A stretch of 64,000 nt of DNA, taken from contig JAGWWC010000002.1 in assembly GCA_018970545.1 (NCBI GenBank), forward strand, positions 79,424 through 143,423, written 5' to 3'. Below, in pieces: positions 28,998-37,498 of this stretch. Every line of letters begins with the position of its first letter. The stretch's first letter is position 1. Source of the stretch: Betaproteobacteria bacterium (GTDB lineage Bacteria > Pseudomonadota > Gammaproteobacteria > Burkholderiales > Burkholderiaceae_A). Made by a program: the position numbers and the translations under genes. The notes below the pieces were generated by a model, which searched no databases, was not told the DNA's origin, and was given only the letters and a program-made list of their open reading frames with translations.

Positions 28998-30206
28998 ATG
29001 CTGAACTGGGAAGATAGTTCCAACACCGTTGCACAGCCCCCCCTTGCGGGATCTGCAGCACTCAACATGGCGCCGGCGGTCTCGCCGGCACAGGCCATGC
29101 CGTCTTCATCGGCGGCTGCTGGCACGTCGGCGGTTCCGCCGTTCATGTCGCAGGGCGTTCTGAATTCAGCGGCCGCATCCGATGAGATGCGCCGGGTCCG
29201 GGTGGAAGACAAGCGGGTCATCAATGCGGGCACGGATGTCAATCAGCTCGTGCCCTTCAAATACAAGTGGGCCTGGGAAAAGTATCTGGCCGGCTGTGCC
29301 AATCATTGGATGCCCCAGGAAATCAACATGTCGCGTGACATCGCGACCTGGAAAGATCCCAATGGCCTGACCGAGGATGAGCGCCGACTGATTCGGCGAA
29401 ACCTCGGATTCTTTGTGACCGCGGATTCACTAGCAGCCAACAATATCGTGCTGGGCACCTATCGGCATATCACCGCCCCGGAGTGCCGCCAGTACTTGCT
29501 GCGCCAGGCCTTCGAAGAGGCCATCCATACCCATGCCTATCAGTACATCGTGGAGTCTCTTGGCCTAGATGAGGGCGAGATCTTCAACGCTTACCATGAG
29601 ATTCCATCGATTCGGGACAAAGATGAATTTCTGATTCCGTTCATCGATACCCTGACCAACCCAGATTTCAAGACCGGGACCCCCCAGGCCGATCAGCAGC
29701 TCTTAAAGTCCCTGATCGTTTTTGCCTGCCTCATGGAGGGCCTGTTCTTCTATGTCGGCTTTGTCCAGATCCTGGCTCTGGGCCGGCAGAACAAGATGAC
29801 CGGCGCGGCCGAGCAATATCAGTACATCCTTCGGGATGAGTCCATGCACTGCAATTTCGGCATCGATCTGATCAACACCATCAAGCTGGAGAACCCCCAT
29901 CTGTGGACACCGGAGTTCCGCGAGGAGCTCAAGGTCCTGTTCCAGAAGGCAGTGGAGTTGGAGTACCGCTACGCCGAAGACACCATGCCGCGTGGCGTGC
30001 TGGGGCTGAACGCCTCCATGTTCAAGTCCTATCTGCGTTACATCGCAAACCGTCGTTGCCAGCAGATCGGCCTGGAGCCGCTTTTTGGCAACGAAGAGAA
30101 TCCCTTCCCCTGGATGGCCGAAATGGTCGACCTGAAGAAGGAGAGAAATTTCTTTGAGACCCGTGTGATCGAGTATCAGACGGGCGGCGCATTGTCCTGG
30201 GAGTGA
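28998..30206 (+). CDS. nrdB: Class Ia ribonucleoside-diphosphate reductase, beta subunit NrdB
   Basis: A 402-residue radical-generating subunit. The di-iron ligands are visible as Asp in [12 protein letters not shown], Glu and His in [12 protein letters not shown], and Glu and His in [10 protein letters not shown]. The radical tyrosine is retained (H-x3-Y in IHTHAY), so this is not the Phe-bearing class Ic type. About 60 Ala/Ser/Pro-rich residues precede the conserved domain. The ATG at 28998 is preferred; a GTG at 28986 is possible. The radical-transfer tail near the C-terminus ([11 protein letters not shown]) is intact. Confidence 0.96.
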   Translation: MLNWEDSSNTVAQPPLAGSAALNMAPAVSPAQAMPSSSAAAGTSAVPPFMSQGVLNSAAASDEMRRVRVEDKRVINAGTDVNQLVPFKYKWAWEKYLAGCANHWMPQEINMSRDIATWKDPNGLTEDERRLIRRNLGFFVTADSLAANNIVLGTYRHITAPECRQYLLRQAFEEAIHTHAYQYIVESLGLDEGEIFNAYHEIPSIRDKDEFLIPFIDTLTNPDFKTGTPQADQQLLKSLIVFACLMEGLFFYVGFVQILALGRQNKMTGAAEQYQYILRDESMHCNFGIDLINTIKLENPHLWTPEFREELKVLFQKAVELEYRYAEDTMPRGVLGLNASMFKSYLRYIANRRCQQIGLEPLFGNEENPFPWMAEMVDLKKERNFFETRVIEYQTGGALSWE

Positions 30207-30335
30207 GCCAAAAGGTGAGCCGGGGCCTGTGCCATTCAGAATTCATTAGCGTTGGGGGATGGTCCTCTTGCGCGAATGAATGGTTCGGGCCATCCGGTGC
30301 GAATCCCCTTTTGTTCAAGCTTGAAGGAGTGTTCC

Positions 30336-30758
30336 ATGGCTGAAGAAGCAAAGAAGAAAGCAAAGAAGAAGCCCGCTGCTAAGCGCAAGACCGCTGCAAA
30401 GAAGAAGCCCGCAGCAAAGAAAAAAGCTGCAGCGAAAAAGCCGGCTAAGAAAGCAGCGAAGAAGCGCGTTGCACGTAAGTCTGGCGCGAAAAAAGCTGCC
30501 AAGAAAGCTGGCGGTAAAAAGCGTAAGGCGGCCAAGAAAGCTGGTGGCAAAAAGCGTGCTGCGAAGAAAGCCGGTGGCAAGAAGCGTGCCGCCAAGAAAG
30601 CCGGTGGCAAGAAAAAAGCCGCTAAGAAGGCTGCCAAGAAAGCTGGCGGTAAAAAGCGTAAGGCTGGCAAGAAGCGCGCTAAGAAGGCCGCTGCTGCTCC
30701 TGCCGCTGCTGCGACGCTGTCCAGCACCTGGCCCTTCCCCACGGGCAGCCGTCCGTAA
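30336..30758 (+). CDS. Histone H1-like Lys/Ala-rich DNA-binding protein
   Basis: A 140-residue, extremely basic protein made almost wholly of Lys, Ala, Gly and Arg, with repeated AGGKKRAAKK-type units, resembling the C-terminal tail of eukaryotic histone H1. It probably binds DNA non-specifically and compacts the nucleoid, as shown for related Bordetella proteins. The terminal WPFPTGSRP is a conserved signature of the betaproteobacterial family. GAAGGAG precedes the ATG at 30336. The 129 bases upstream hold no recognisable promoter. A terminator follows. Confidence 0.9.
   Translation: MAEEAKKKAKKKPAAKRKTAAKKKPAAKKKAAAKKPAKKAAKKRVARKSGAKKAAKKAGGKKRKAAKKAGGKKRAAKKAGGKKRAAKKAGGKKKAAKKAAKKAGGKKRKAGKKRAKKAAAAPAAAATLSSTWPFPTGSRP
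30495..30668 (+). repeat. In-frame tandem repeats inside the H1-like gene
   Basis: Units of 30-33 bases (AAGAAAGCTGGTGGCAA-type) repeat from 30501 to 30668. A 35-base segment at 30495-30529 recurs exactly at 30630-30664, 135 bases apart. Recombination between the copies would remove exactly 45 codons in frame, so the tail length may vary between strains. Confidence 0.9.
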
Positions 30759-30795
30759 GTCTCGACATCAGAGTTATCTGATTTGTGACACTAAA

Positions 30796-30821
30796 AGTCC
30801 CGCCTCGGCGGGACTTTTTTT
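30796..30821 (+). terminator. Rho-independent terminator after the H1-like gene
   Basis: A 9-bp perfect arm pair (AGTCCCGCC and GGCGGGACT) with a very tight loop is followed by seven T. The T-run touches the candidate -10 of yggT at 30821, so termination and the next promoter directly abut. Confidence 0.9.
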
Positions 30822-30826
30822 ATGAT
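30821..30826 (+). promoter_or_regulatory. Candidate -10 of yggT (leaderless geometry)
   Basis: TATGAT (5 of 6) is followed by 6 bases and the yggT ATG. The preceding terminator hairpin occupies the place of the -35 region and no TTGACA-like sequence is present. Confidence 0.45.
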
Positions 30827-30832
30827 CTAGGC

Positions 30833-31450
30833 ATGAACATTCTCTGGCTGACGCTGAAAACCTTGGGCAGCCTGTTTGTCGTGGCCTGCGTCCTCAGGGC
30901 CTATCTGCAGGCGGTGCGACTGCACCCCCAAAACCCGCTTTCTCGGCTGACATTTCAAATGACTGATTGGATTGTCCGGCCCATTCGGCGATTTCTGCCG
31001 GGCTTTGGCGGGGTGGACTGGGCGAGCCTTCTGGCCGCACTGCTGCTGTCGGTGCTCCTCGTCGTCTTGTTTTATTTCATGACGTCTGCGGGAATCCTGT
31101 CAGACGGGACCCCCTCGACAAAGCCCGTCAGGCCATTTGGTTGGCTCGTTGCATTGGCAGCGCTCTGGACTTTGCAGTGGTGCCTTCAGCTCGCAGTGGT
31201 GATTCTTGTTGCGGGAGTGTTGATGTCTTGGTTTGCGCCGATTCATCCGCTGAAGCCGGTCTTCGATCTGCTCAGCGCCCCGCTGCTCGAACCTTTTCGG
31301 CGGCTGATGGGCAGGCGTCGCACTCCGATTCAGCGATCGGGCTCTGGCCCAGGATTTGACTTATCGCCGATTGCAGCCTTTTTGTTGCTTCAGATCGCAG
31401 CAGCTGTGGTGGCTGAGCTCGAGATGTCGGTGTTGCGGCATTTATTTTGA
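30833..31450 (+). CDS. YggT-family membrane protein
   Basis: A 205-residue integral membrane protein with two YggT units, each a pair of hydrophobic helices with the motif DWIVRPIRRFLPG or LSAPLLEPFRRLMG. The function in bacteria is not established; relatives are linked to osmotic stress tolerance and, in plastids, to thylakoid or nucleoid organisation. The ATG at 30833 lies only 12 bases after the upstream terminator. Its last 9 bases overlap the convergent lipoprotein gene. Confidence 0.88.
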   Translation: MNILWLTLKTLGSLFVVACVLRAYLQAVRLHPQNPLSRLTFQMTDWIVRPIRRFLPGFGGVDWASLLAALLLSVLLVVLFYFMTSAGILSDGTPSTKPVRPFGWLVALAALWTLQWCLQLAVVILVAGVLMSWFAPIHPLKPVFDLLSAPLLEPFRRLMGRRRTPIQRSGSGPGFDLSPIAAFLLLQIAAAVVAELEMSVLRHLF

Positions 31451-31939
31451 TACCCGAATCACGCCTGCACCACTAACGATTCGAACCCGGTCGCCGGGTT
31501 TCACATCCAAATCGGCCTCTTGGACAATGACCCGACGATCCCCATTGTCATATTTGATCGTGATTTCCAGGCCCTCGCGCTGATTGGCCTGCTGCTCAAT
31601 GGCCTGGCCGGCCACCATGCCGCCGATGGCACCCAGCACCGTTCCGATATCCGAGCCTTTCCCCTGGCCGATCCCGCTGCCGGCGATGCCGCCTACGACG
31701 GCGCCGCCGATCGTGCCGATGCCTTTGCTCTCTCGCTGAATCATGACTTTTCTAACCGCTTCGACGGTCGCCATTCGAACGGTCTGTTCACGCTGGGTTT
31801 CATTTGCCTTGTAAACCGCTGATGAGCTGCTTTGGGTGGCGCACCCCGGAAGCGCCAGGATCGAGACCGTCAAGACAGAGACCAGGCCGGCACTCAATTG
31901 GCGGGCGGATAAGACGAGAGAAATCGGGCAGGTTTTCAT
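31442..31939 (-). CDS. Glycine-zipper 2TM outer-membrane lipoprotein (SlyB/Pcp-like)
   Basis: A 165-residue lipoprotein with a signal peptide and lipobox LPGC (lipidated Cys33). A glycine-zipper segment (IGTIGGAVVGGIAGSGIGQG followed by GTVLGAIGGMVAGQ) spans about residues 74-115 and should form a membrane hairpin. The C-terminal part (ITIKYDNGDRRVIVQEAD) is the SlyB-type beta domain. Such proteins support outer-membrane stability under stress. It is the last gene of the minus-strand block and lies 5 bases beyond the kinase stop. Confidence 0.87.
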   Translation of the reverse strand: MKTCPISLVLSARQLSAGLVSVLTVSILALPGCATQSSSSAVYKANETQREQTVRMATVEAVRKVMIQRESKGIGTIGGAVVGGIAGSGIGQGKGSDIGTVLGAIGGMVAGQAIEQQANQREGLEITIKYDNGDRRVIVQEADLDVKPGDRVRIVSGAGVIRVSK

Positions 31940-31944
31940 GGTGA

Positions 31945-32940
31945 TCAGACTCCGAAAGGGGTTGAGGCATGCAGATGGCCCGCAAGCCGGGCCGCAGTAT
32001 CTGGATATAAAGTCTGGAGAAAGCGGGCGACCTCGGGAGGCCGTACCGTGTGGTTTTGGCCACCGCGATGAATCACCTTCAGGGCGCCCATTAAATTACC
32101 AAGTCGAGCGCTGTCCAGCAGTGAAGCGCTGCGAGCGAGGCCATAGAGCAGCCCGCCACGAAAAGCATCACCGCATCCTGTTGGATCCACTGCGGGCAGA
32201 CCAAAGAGCTTCTGTACATCGATGCCCTGTACCGAGATGGTGGCCTCTCCGGGCTGCATGATCTCAACTCCCTCTGCGCCGCGCGTCAGAATAAGCCCGC
32301 CAGAGAGTCGGCCAGCAAGCTGTGGGATCGATGTATTGAGTTTCTCGGCGAGCATATGGCCCTCATAGTCATTAACGGCCACCCAGGTCGCCTGGCTGAC
32401 AAATCCCTCGAGATCCTCCCGGCCGAATATGGGCATGGCCTGGCCCGGATCGAAAATAAATCGGATCTGTCGTTCGGAGAACTCCCGGGCGTGTCGAATC
32501 ATCGCCTCGCGGCCGTTGGGCGACACAATGCCGAGACTGGCCTGCGCATCACCCAGGCCGACTTCTCCGGCCCGATTCATGGCTCCGGGATGAAAAGCAG
32601 TGATCTGATTGTCATCAAGATCGGTCGTGATAAACGCTTGGGCGCTGTAACAGTCCTCGGCGGAGAGTACACGCGAGGTGTCAATGCCGAGGCCAGAGAG
32701 CCGTTCAAGATAATCGCCGCCATCGCGCCCGATCGCACCCAGCAGGCCGCACTCCTGGCCCAGCGCGCGCAGCGTAAATGCGATATTGGCCGCACAGCCA
32801 CCGTACTCCTGCCGCATCTGTGGCGCGAGGAAGGCCACGTTGAGCATGTGAGTCTGCTCGGGAAGGATGTGGTCTTTAAATCGGCCTTCGAACACCATGA
32901 TGGTGTCAAAGGCAATGGAGCCGCTGATTTGGACCGTCAT
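31945..32940 (-). CDS. PfkB-family carbohydrate kinase
   Basis: A 331-residue ribokinase/PfkB-type kinase, most similar in layout to adenosine-kinase-like sugar kinases. The N-terminal glycine pair GGCAANIAFTLRALG and the catalytic DPTGCGDAFRGGLLYG motif, with the general-base Asp, are present. The ATG at 32940 is chosen because AAGGAA lies upstream. It follows prmA by 16 bases. In several Burkholderiales a DUF3426 zinc-ribbon gene stands between prmA and this kinase; it is missing here. The substrate is unassigned. Confidence 0.88.
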   Translation of the reverse strand: MTVQISGSIAFDTIMVFEGRFKDHILPEQTHMLNVAFLAPQMRQEYGGCAANIAFTLRALGQECGLLGAIGRDGGDYLERLSGLGIDTSRVLSAEDCYSAQAFITTDLDDNQITAFHPGAMNRAGEVGLGDAQASLGIVSPNGREAMIRHAREFSERQIRFIFDPGQAMPIFGREDLEGFVSQATWVAVNDYEGHMLAEKLNTSIPQLAGRLSGGLILTRGAEGVEIMQPGEATISVQGIDVQKLFGLPAVDPTGCGDAFRGGLLYGLARSASLLDSARLGNLMGALKVIHRGGQNHTVRPPEVARFLQTLYPDTAARLAGHLHASTPFGV

Positions 32941-32956
32941 AAGGAATTCCTTTGGA

Positions 32957-33877
32957 TTAGGGTGAAGTGGGGTTTCCGATACAGACCCAGCCATCGCGCT
33001 GATCAAGAACCACCAGATCGCCGAGGTGCTGGACAAAGGGCCGATACGCCTGGCAGATGGTCTCGGCCTGTCGTTCGAGTATGCCGGAAAGCAAGAGCCG
33101 TCCACCGGGCCGGGTTCGGGCCGAGAGCATGGGAGCAAGCACCTTCAGCGGCTGCGAGAGGATATTGGCCACCACAACATCAAATGATTCCGATAAGGAT
33201 TCATCGGCCAGCGCCACCGAGACCGTCACGCCATTGGCCGCCGCATTCTGTTCGGTGGTCTGCACTGCAATCGGGTCGATATCGATTGCATGGACGTAGC
33301 TGGCACCGAGTTTTGCGGCGGCAATCGCCAGAATGCCTGAGCCGCAGCCGACGTCGAGCACACAAAGATTTGGTCGGGCGGGTGAGAGCTGCTGCGTGAG
33401 TTGCTCCAGACAGAGCTGTGTGGTGGCATGGCTTGCGGTTCCAAACGCCATGCCGGGATCCAGGCGAATGACGATGCCCCGCCGCTCAAAAGCCGCGGGC
33501 GGCGCATGCCAGTGGGGCCCAACCCAGAGCCGATCTCGAAAGACAAAGGGGCTGAATTGGCGCTGCGTCTCGGCGACCCAGTCCTGATCCTTGATAGCCC
33601 GGATCTCGTAAGGCAGCTGAGCGAATCGATCATCCTGGCCACAGAATTCGGCCCAGAAGGCAGAGGGTAGTGTCGCAATATCGACGAGGACCACGAATCG
33701 CGAGGTCGGCCAGGCCTGCACCGCCGTTGGCATCCCAGGCTCGCCAAAAATCGGCGTTTCGCCATCACGACTGGCCAGCGCATCTTCCACTGCGACCGAC
33801 AAGGCGCCCAGCGCAATGAGGCTATCGGAGATTGCATCGGTATCCGATAGGCTCGTCTCGAAAACGATCTCATGCAT
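32957..33877 (-). CDS. prmA: Ribosomal protein L11 methyltransferase PrmA
   Basis: A 306-residue SAM-dependent methyltransferase that trimethylates ribosomal protein L11. The SAM-binding motif I reads VLDVGCGSGILAIAAAKLGA and the NPPF-equivalent motif is VVANILSQPLK, as in PrmA. The N-terminal substrate-recognition domain spans about residues 1-95. The ATG at 33877 is taken over an adjacent GTG. It lies behind accC in the conserved aroQ-accB-accC-prmA order. Confidence 0.96.
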   Translation of the reverse strand: MHEIVFETSLSDTDAISDSLIALGALSVAVEDALASRDGETPIFGEPGMPTAVQAWPTSRFVVLVDIATLPSAFWAEFCGQDDRFAQLPYEIRAIKDQDWVAETQRQFSPFVFRDRLWVGPHWHAPPAAFERRGIVIRLDPGMAFGTASHATTQLCLEQLTQQLSPARPNLCVLDVGCGSGILAIAAAKLGASYVHAIDIDPIAVQTTEQNAAANGVTVSVALADESLSESFDVVVANILSQPLKVLAPMLSARTRPGGRLLLSGILERQAETICQAYRPFVQHLGDLVVLDQRDGWVCIGNPTSP

Positions 33878-33906
33878 CACCGCGAGGCCAATCTGTAATC
33901 AGGACT

Positions 33907-35271
33907 TTAGCGGTCCCGCTCGCGCGCAGCCAGCATCTGTTCGAGATAATGAATTGAGGTGCCCCCATCAATGAAGTGCGTGTCGCGCATGAGTTCCCGA
34001 TGAAGCGGGACATTGGTCTGGATGCCCTCAACGATCGTCTCGGAGAGGGCAATCTTCATGCGGGCGATCGCCTGGGCCCGAGTATCCCCGTACACGATGA
34101 GCTTGGCGATCATGGAGTCATAGTGGGGCGGAACAACATAGCCGCTGTAAGCGTGGGAGTCGACCCGCACGCCGGGGCCGCCGGGCGCATGCCAGGTTTG
34201 AATTTTTCCGGGTGAGGGCGTGAATTTATAGGGGTCTTCGGCATTGATTCGGCACTCAATGGCATGGCCTTTGAACACCACATCCTTTTGCTTTAGACGC
34301 AGCCGCTGGCCGCTCGCCACACGGATCTGCTCCTGCACAATATCGATGCCGGTGATCAGTTCGGTCACCGGGTGCTCCACCTGTACGCGGGTATTCATCT
34401 CGATGAAGTAAAAGTCATTGTTTTCAAAGAGAAACTCGATGGTGCCTGCGCCTCGGTAGCCGATTCGTCGGCAGGCGTCGGCACATCGATCACCGATTTT
34501 TTCCCGCAGTCGCGTCGTGAGTTTTGGGGCGGGCGCCTCTTCGAGAACCTTCTGATGGCGTCGCTGCATGGAGCAATCGCGCTCACCCAGATGGACCACG
34601 TTGCCGAAGTGGTCCGCGAGAATCTGGATCTCGATGTGCCGAGGATTCTCAAGGAATTTCTCCATGTAGACCTCGGGGTTGTTAAAGGCTGCTGCCGCCT
34701 CGGCCCGGGTGGTCTGAACGGCATTAATGAGCGCTGCCTCGGTATGCACGACCCGCATGCCCCTGCCACCGCCACCGCCGGCCGCCTTGATGATGACCGG
34801 GTAGCCCACGCTGCGGGCGATCTTGACGATTTCTTTTGGGTCCTCTGGCAGGGCGCCTTCTGATCCTGGCACGCAGGGCACACCCGCAGCGATCATGGCC
34901 CGCTTGGCGGCCACCTTATCGCCCATCATGCGGATCACGTCCGCAGTGGGTCCGATGAATTTAAATCCGCTGCGCTCGACGCGCTCAGCGAAGTCGGCGT
35001 TTTCGGATAAAAAACCATAGCCGGGATGGATGGCCTCGGCGTCCGTGACCTCGGCTGCCGCAATGATTGCGGGTACATTCAGATAACTCTGCCGCGAGGG
35101 CGGCGGCCCAATGCAGACCGATTCATCGGCAAGCTTGACGTATTTCGCATCGGTGTCGGCTTCAGAGTGCACGACCACGGTCTTAATTCCGAGTTCGCGG
35201 CAGGCCCTTTGAATGCGCAGGGCAATTTCGCCACGATTGGCAATCAAGACTTTTTCAAACAACGCGGCCAT
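33907..35271 (-). CDS. accC: Acetyl-CoA carboxylase, biotin carboxylase subunit AccC
   Basis: A 454-residue ATP-grasp enzyme that carboxylates biotin on AccB with bicarbonate, the first half-reaction of fatty acid synthesis. The N-terminus [14 protein letters not shown], the glycine-rich ATP loop [14 protein letters not shown] and the catalytic segment [14 protein letters not shown] are complete. It is separated from accB by 20 bases and from prmA by 29, so all three are in one operon. Confidence 0.98.
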   Translation of the reverse strand: MAALFEKVLIANRGEIALRIQRACRELGIKTVVVHSEADTDAKYVKLADESVCIGPPPSRQSYLNVPAIIAAAEVTDAEAIHPGYGFLSENADFAERVERSGFKFIGPTADVIRMMGDKVAAKRAMIAAGVPCVPGSEGALPEDPKEIVKIARSVGYPVIIKAAGGGGGRGMRVVHTEAALINAVQTTRAEAAAAFNNPEVYMEKFLENPRHIEIQILADHFGNVVHLGERDCSMQRRHQKVLEEAPAPKLTTRLREKIGDRCADACRRIGYRGAGTIEFLFENNDFYFIEMNTRVQVEHPVTELITGIDIVQEQIRVASGQRLRLKQKDVVFKGHAIECRINAEDPYKFTPSPGKIQTWHAPGGPGVRVDSHAYSGYVVPPHYDSMIAKLIVYGDTRAQAIARMKIALSETIVEGIQTNVPLHRELMRDTHFIDGGTSIHYLEQMLAARERDR

Positions 35272-35291
35272 AGAAAGAGGGCGATCTCCGG

Positions 35292-35768
35292 CTAGGCCAG
35301 GACGAAAAGCGGCTGACCGAATTCAACAGGCTGTCCGTTTTCGACCAGAATCTCCCTCACAACCCCGGAGCAATCTGAGGGAATTTCGTTCATCAGTTTC
35401 ATGGCCTCAATCACGCAGAGGGTCTGGCCTTCGGTGATGCTGCTGCCGATTGAGACAAAGGGGTCGGCGCCCGGAGCGGAGGCCCGATAGAAGGTCCCGA
35501 CCATCGGGGACTTGACGACTTTTCCTGCAGCCTCGGGGGAGCCGCTGAGGGCCGGTCCGGGCGCCGAGACCGTTTCGGCTGGGCTCGGCGCTAAGGGAGC
35601 GGCCGCCGTTGAGGGTACCGATGAGATTACATGGCTTGCAGCCGGTGCCAGCGGGGCAGAAACCGATTTCACGATTCGGACTTTGTCGTCGCCCTCTGTG
35701 ATTTCGAGCTCGGATATGCCGGACTCGGCAACGAGATCAATGAGAGTCTTGAGTTTTCTCAGGTCCAT
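35292..35768 (-). CDS. accB: Acetyl-CoA carboxylase, biotin carboxyl carrier protein AccB
   Basis: A 158-residue carrier protein. The N-terminal dimerisation part (residues 1-36) is followed by a Pro/Ala-rich linker (37-82) and the biotinyl domain, with the biotinylation site Lys124 in [10 protein letters not shown]. The ATG at 35768 follows AAGGAG. Transcribed with aroQ upstream and accC downstream, an arrangement conserved in many proteobacteria. Confidence 0.98.
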   Translation of the reverse strand: MDLRKLKTLIDLVAESGISELEITEGDDKVRIVKSVSAPLAPAASHVISSVPSTAAAPLAPSPAETVSAPGPALSGSPEAAGKVVKSPMVGTFYRASAPGADPFVSIGSSITEGQTLCVIEAMKLMNEIPSDCSGVVREILVENGQPVEFGQPLFVLA

Positions 35769-35799
35769 CGAGGTACGCTCCTTGGATTTCTGACGGTCT

Positions 35800-36258
35800 T
35801 CAGCCACGGTGGGGTGCAATCCTTCTCGCGGCGAATTCAATGGCTGCCAAATAGCCCTGTGGCCCAAGGCCGCAAATCACCGCCTCTGCCAGGTCGGAAA
35901 AGTAAGAGTGATGCCGAAAGGCCTCGCGTCGATGCACATTTGACAGGTGCACCTCGACAAACGGTATTGCGACGGAGGCAATCGCGTCTCGCAGGGCAAC
36001 ACTGGTGTGGGTGAAGGCGGCGGGATTGATCACGATGAATTTCACTGCAGATTGTTCCGCCTGATGAATACGCTCAATCAGCGCCCCCTCGTGGTTGGAT
36101 TGAAAGCAATCGATCGCGAGGTCCAAGGCCTTGGCCTTTTCTTCGATCATTTGATTGATCTGATTCAGGGTGGCAGAGCCATAGATTTCTGGCTCTCGAG
36201 TGCCTAAACGATTCAAATTTGGACCATGTAGCACCCAAATTCGCGGAGATAACGACAT
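35800..36258 (-). CDS. aroQ: 3-dehydroquinate dehydratase, type II
   Basis: A 152-residue type II dehydroquinase of the shikimate pathway. Active-site features are complete: [16 protein letters not shown] with Tyr26, NHEG, Asn78 in the [16 protein letters not shown] segment, and His104 in EVHLSN. It heads the aroQ-accB-accC-prmA operon. GGAG lies 11 bases before the ATG, and a TAGAAT hexamer about 27 bases upstream suggests a short normal leader. A second shikimate enzyme, AroE, is encoded at 40908-41786. Confidence 0.97.
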   Translation of the reverse strand: MSLSPRIWVLHGPNLNRLGTREPEIYGSATLNQINQMIEEKAKALDLAIDCFQSNHEGALIERIHQAEQSAVKFIVINPAAFTHTSVALRDAIASVAIPFVEVHLSNVHRREAFRHHSYFSDLAEAVICGLGPQGYLAAIEFAARRIAPHRG

Positions 36259-36284
36259 TTTGCCGCTCCAGCAGGATTCACTGG

Positions 36285-36290
36285 ATTCTA
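36285..36290 (-). promoter_or_regulatory. Candidate -10 of the aroQ-accBC operon
   Basis: TAGAAT on the minus strand (5 of 6 matches) predicts a start about 20 bases before the aroQ ATG, leaving room for the GGAG ribosome-binding sequence. TGGATC lies 17 bases upstream as a weak -35. It overlaps the tlpA stop region. Confidence 0.35.
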
Positions 36291-36292
36291 TC

Positions 36293-36823
36293 TTAGCGTA
36301 CTTCAGCGATCCAGTTTCTGAGCTCTTCTTCTTTTATCCTGCCGAGTTTTTGCTTTAAAACCCTGCCATTTGCATCAATTAGCACTGTATAGGGAAGAGC
36401 TTCTATCGAATTTCCGAGTCGTTTGGACAGTTCACTTCCTGATCCTCCGGTCACCAGAAGCGGGTAGCTGAAACTACGAGTCTTTAAGAATTCCCGGACA
36501 TTAGACGGTGAATCGACGGCTAATCCCACCACTTTAACGTCTTTTGAAGACAATTCTTCGTGAATTCTGGACAATTCAGGCATTTCCTCGACGCAGGGCG
36601 GGCACCAGGTCGCCCAAAAGTTGACCACCGTCAGTCGGCCTCGGACATTTTGAAGGCTGATGGCTTCTCCCTGAGGATTTGGAAAAGAGAGTTCAAATAC
36701 CCAGTCGGCAGTCGGCACCTTGGCCGGGCTGAGCCGCAGCATGCCCACAGCAATTCCTGCAATGAGCAGGATCAGGCCGACGGCGGCCAGAAGGCCCCAT
36801 TTGGATTTTTTGCTCAGGCTCAT
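36293..36823 (-). CDS. TlpA/ResA-like membrane-anchored thioredoxin
   Basis: A 176-residue thiol-disulfide oxidoreductase anchored in the inner membrane by an N-terminal helix (residues 9-29) and facing the periplasm. The redox motif is WCPPC with Cys74 and Cys77, in the context [15 protein letters not shown] typical of TlpA/ResA proteins. It may serve cytochrome c maturation or other periplasmic disulfide reduction; the partner is not evident. Its ATG overlaps the stop of the upstream NTase-like gene by 4 bases, so the two are coupled. Confidence 0.9.
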   Translation of the reverse strand: MSLSKKSKWGLLAAVGLILLIAGIAVGMLRLSPAKVPTADWVFELSFPNPQGEAISLQNVRGRLTVVNFWATWCPPCVEEMPELSRIHEELSSKDVKVVGLAVDSPSNVREFLKTRSFSYPLLVTGGSGSELSKRLGNSIEALPYTVLIDANGRVLKQKLGRIKEEELRNWIAEVR

Positions 36824-37464
36824 GGCGCCTCTTGGACTGGGTGATCGCGCAGCAGTTTCTCAACCGATTTGATGTCTAGCCGATAGTGTTTTCGTTTGGC
36901 TTCAGCCCGCGGGCTGCTGCGCTGTTCGCTTTCGGGAAAGACCGCGATGGTCGCCAGCTCCCCCTGCCATTGGATGGCCAGGGCCTCGATGGCATCGCCC
37001 CCAGGCCGCTGCGGTGCAAGGCTGTCGGCTTCACTGTCAAAACCCTGGTTCATCAGAAAGATGCCCAGCTCTTTGGCGCTTGGCGCAAAGCAATGCAGGT
37101 GGATATCGCTGTGTTCACTCGCAGTGCCGTTGGCCACGGCCCCGGTGAGCATCGGAGAAAAATCCGCCAAGAGCTGCATTAAGGCCAGCGCCTTTTCGCG
37201 TAGCGCCTGCAGCCGCAGCGGCTGGGAATCGGATTGGAAGAGTTTTTGATACTGCCGTACGGCCTCTTCGATTTCTTCATTAGAGGGCAGGATCTCGCGC
37301 TGTAAACGGTGATGTTTTTTGCCGGCAATGCGCTCGATGGCTTTACGTTTTGCGTTGGCATAGTCCAGGCCCTCTTCGGCGATGAGGCTGGCGGCCGCTG
37401 CCGCGATTTCAGCCCGCAATGTGCTGCCTGTCGAAAAGAGGTCGCTTGTATTTTCAAAAATCAT
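36820..37464 (-). CDS. Uncharacterised protein with nucleotidyltransferase-like motif
   Basis: A 214-residue protein that I recognise only as a conserved betaproteobacterial neighbour of mpl. The segment GAVANGTASEHSDIHLHCF resembles the GS...SDIDL motif of the nucleotidyltransferase superfamily, but the usual second metal-binding Asp is His, so catalysis is doubtful. The first half is helical and rich in Ala, Glu and Lys. The ATG at 37464 is preferred because CATAAT lies 7 bases upstream; an in-frame ATG at 37473 is possible. It is coupled to the TlpA-like gene by a 4-base overlap and is divergent from mpl. Confidence 0.72.
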   Translation of the reverse strand: MIFENTSDLFSTGSTLRAEIAAAAASLIAEEGLDYANAKRKAIERIAGKKHHRLQREILPSNEEIEEAVRQYQKLFQSDSQPLRLQALREKALALMQLLADFSPMLTGAVANGTASEHSDIHLHCFAPSAKELGIFLMNQGFDSEADSLAPQRPGGDAIEALAIQWQGELATIAVFPESEQRSSPRAEAKRKHYRLDIKSVEKLLRDHPVQEAP

Positions 37465-37471
37465 GGTCGGC

Positions 37472-37477
37472 ATTATG
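37472..37477 (-). promoter_or_regulatory. Candidate -10 of the NTase-like/tlpA operon
   Basis: CATAAT on the minus strand, followed by 7 bases and the ATG at 37464. No Shine-Dalgarno sequence is visible. It faces the mpl -10 across only 8 bases. Confidence 0.45.
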
Positions 37478-37485
37478 CCCATCGC

Positions 37486-37491
37486 TACAAT
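37486..37491 (+). promoter_or_regulatory. Candidate -10 of mpl (leaderless geometry)
   Basis: TACAAT (5 of 6) is followed by 7 bases (GCCGGCC) and the mpl ATG. No Shine-Dalgarno sequence is present, and the -35 position holds only a weak TGGTCG. Confidence 0.45.
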
Positions 37492-37498
37492 GCCGGCC

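Noticed and set aside
30280..30320. A T-arm-like stretch (GGTTCGGGCC and GCGAATCCCC) upstream of the H1-like gene
   Set aside because: The surrounding 130 bases do not fold as a cloverleaf. I see no RNA gene there.
30501..30668. Regular 30-base repeats that could be mistaken for a CRISPR array
   Set aside because: The repeats are contiguous, have no spacers, keep one reading frame and encode AGGKKRAAKK-type units of a DNA-binding protein.
31470..31502. A tRNA T-arm-like sequence (GATTCGAACCCGG) near 31476
   Set aside because: It lies inside the lipoprotein coding region and no acceptor, D or anticodon stems can be formed around it.
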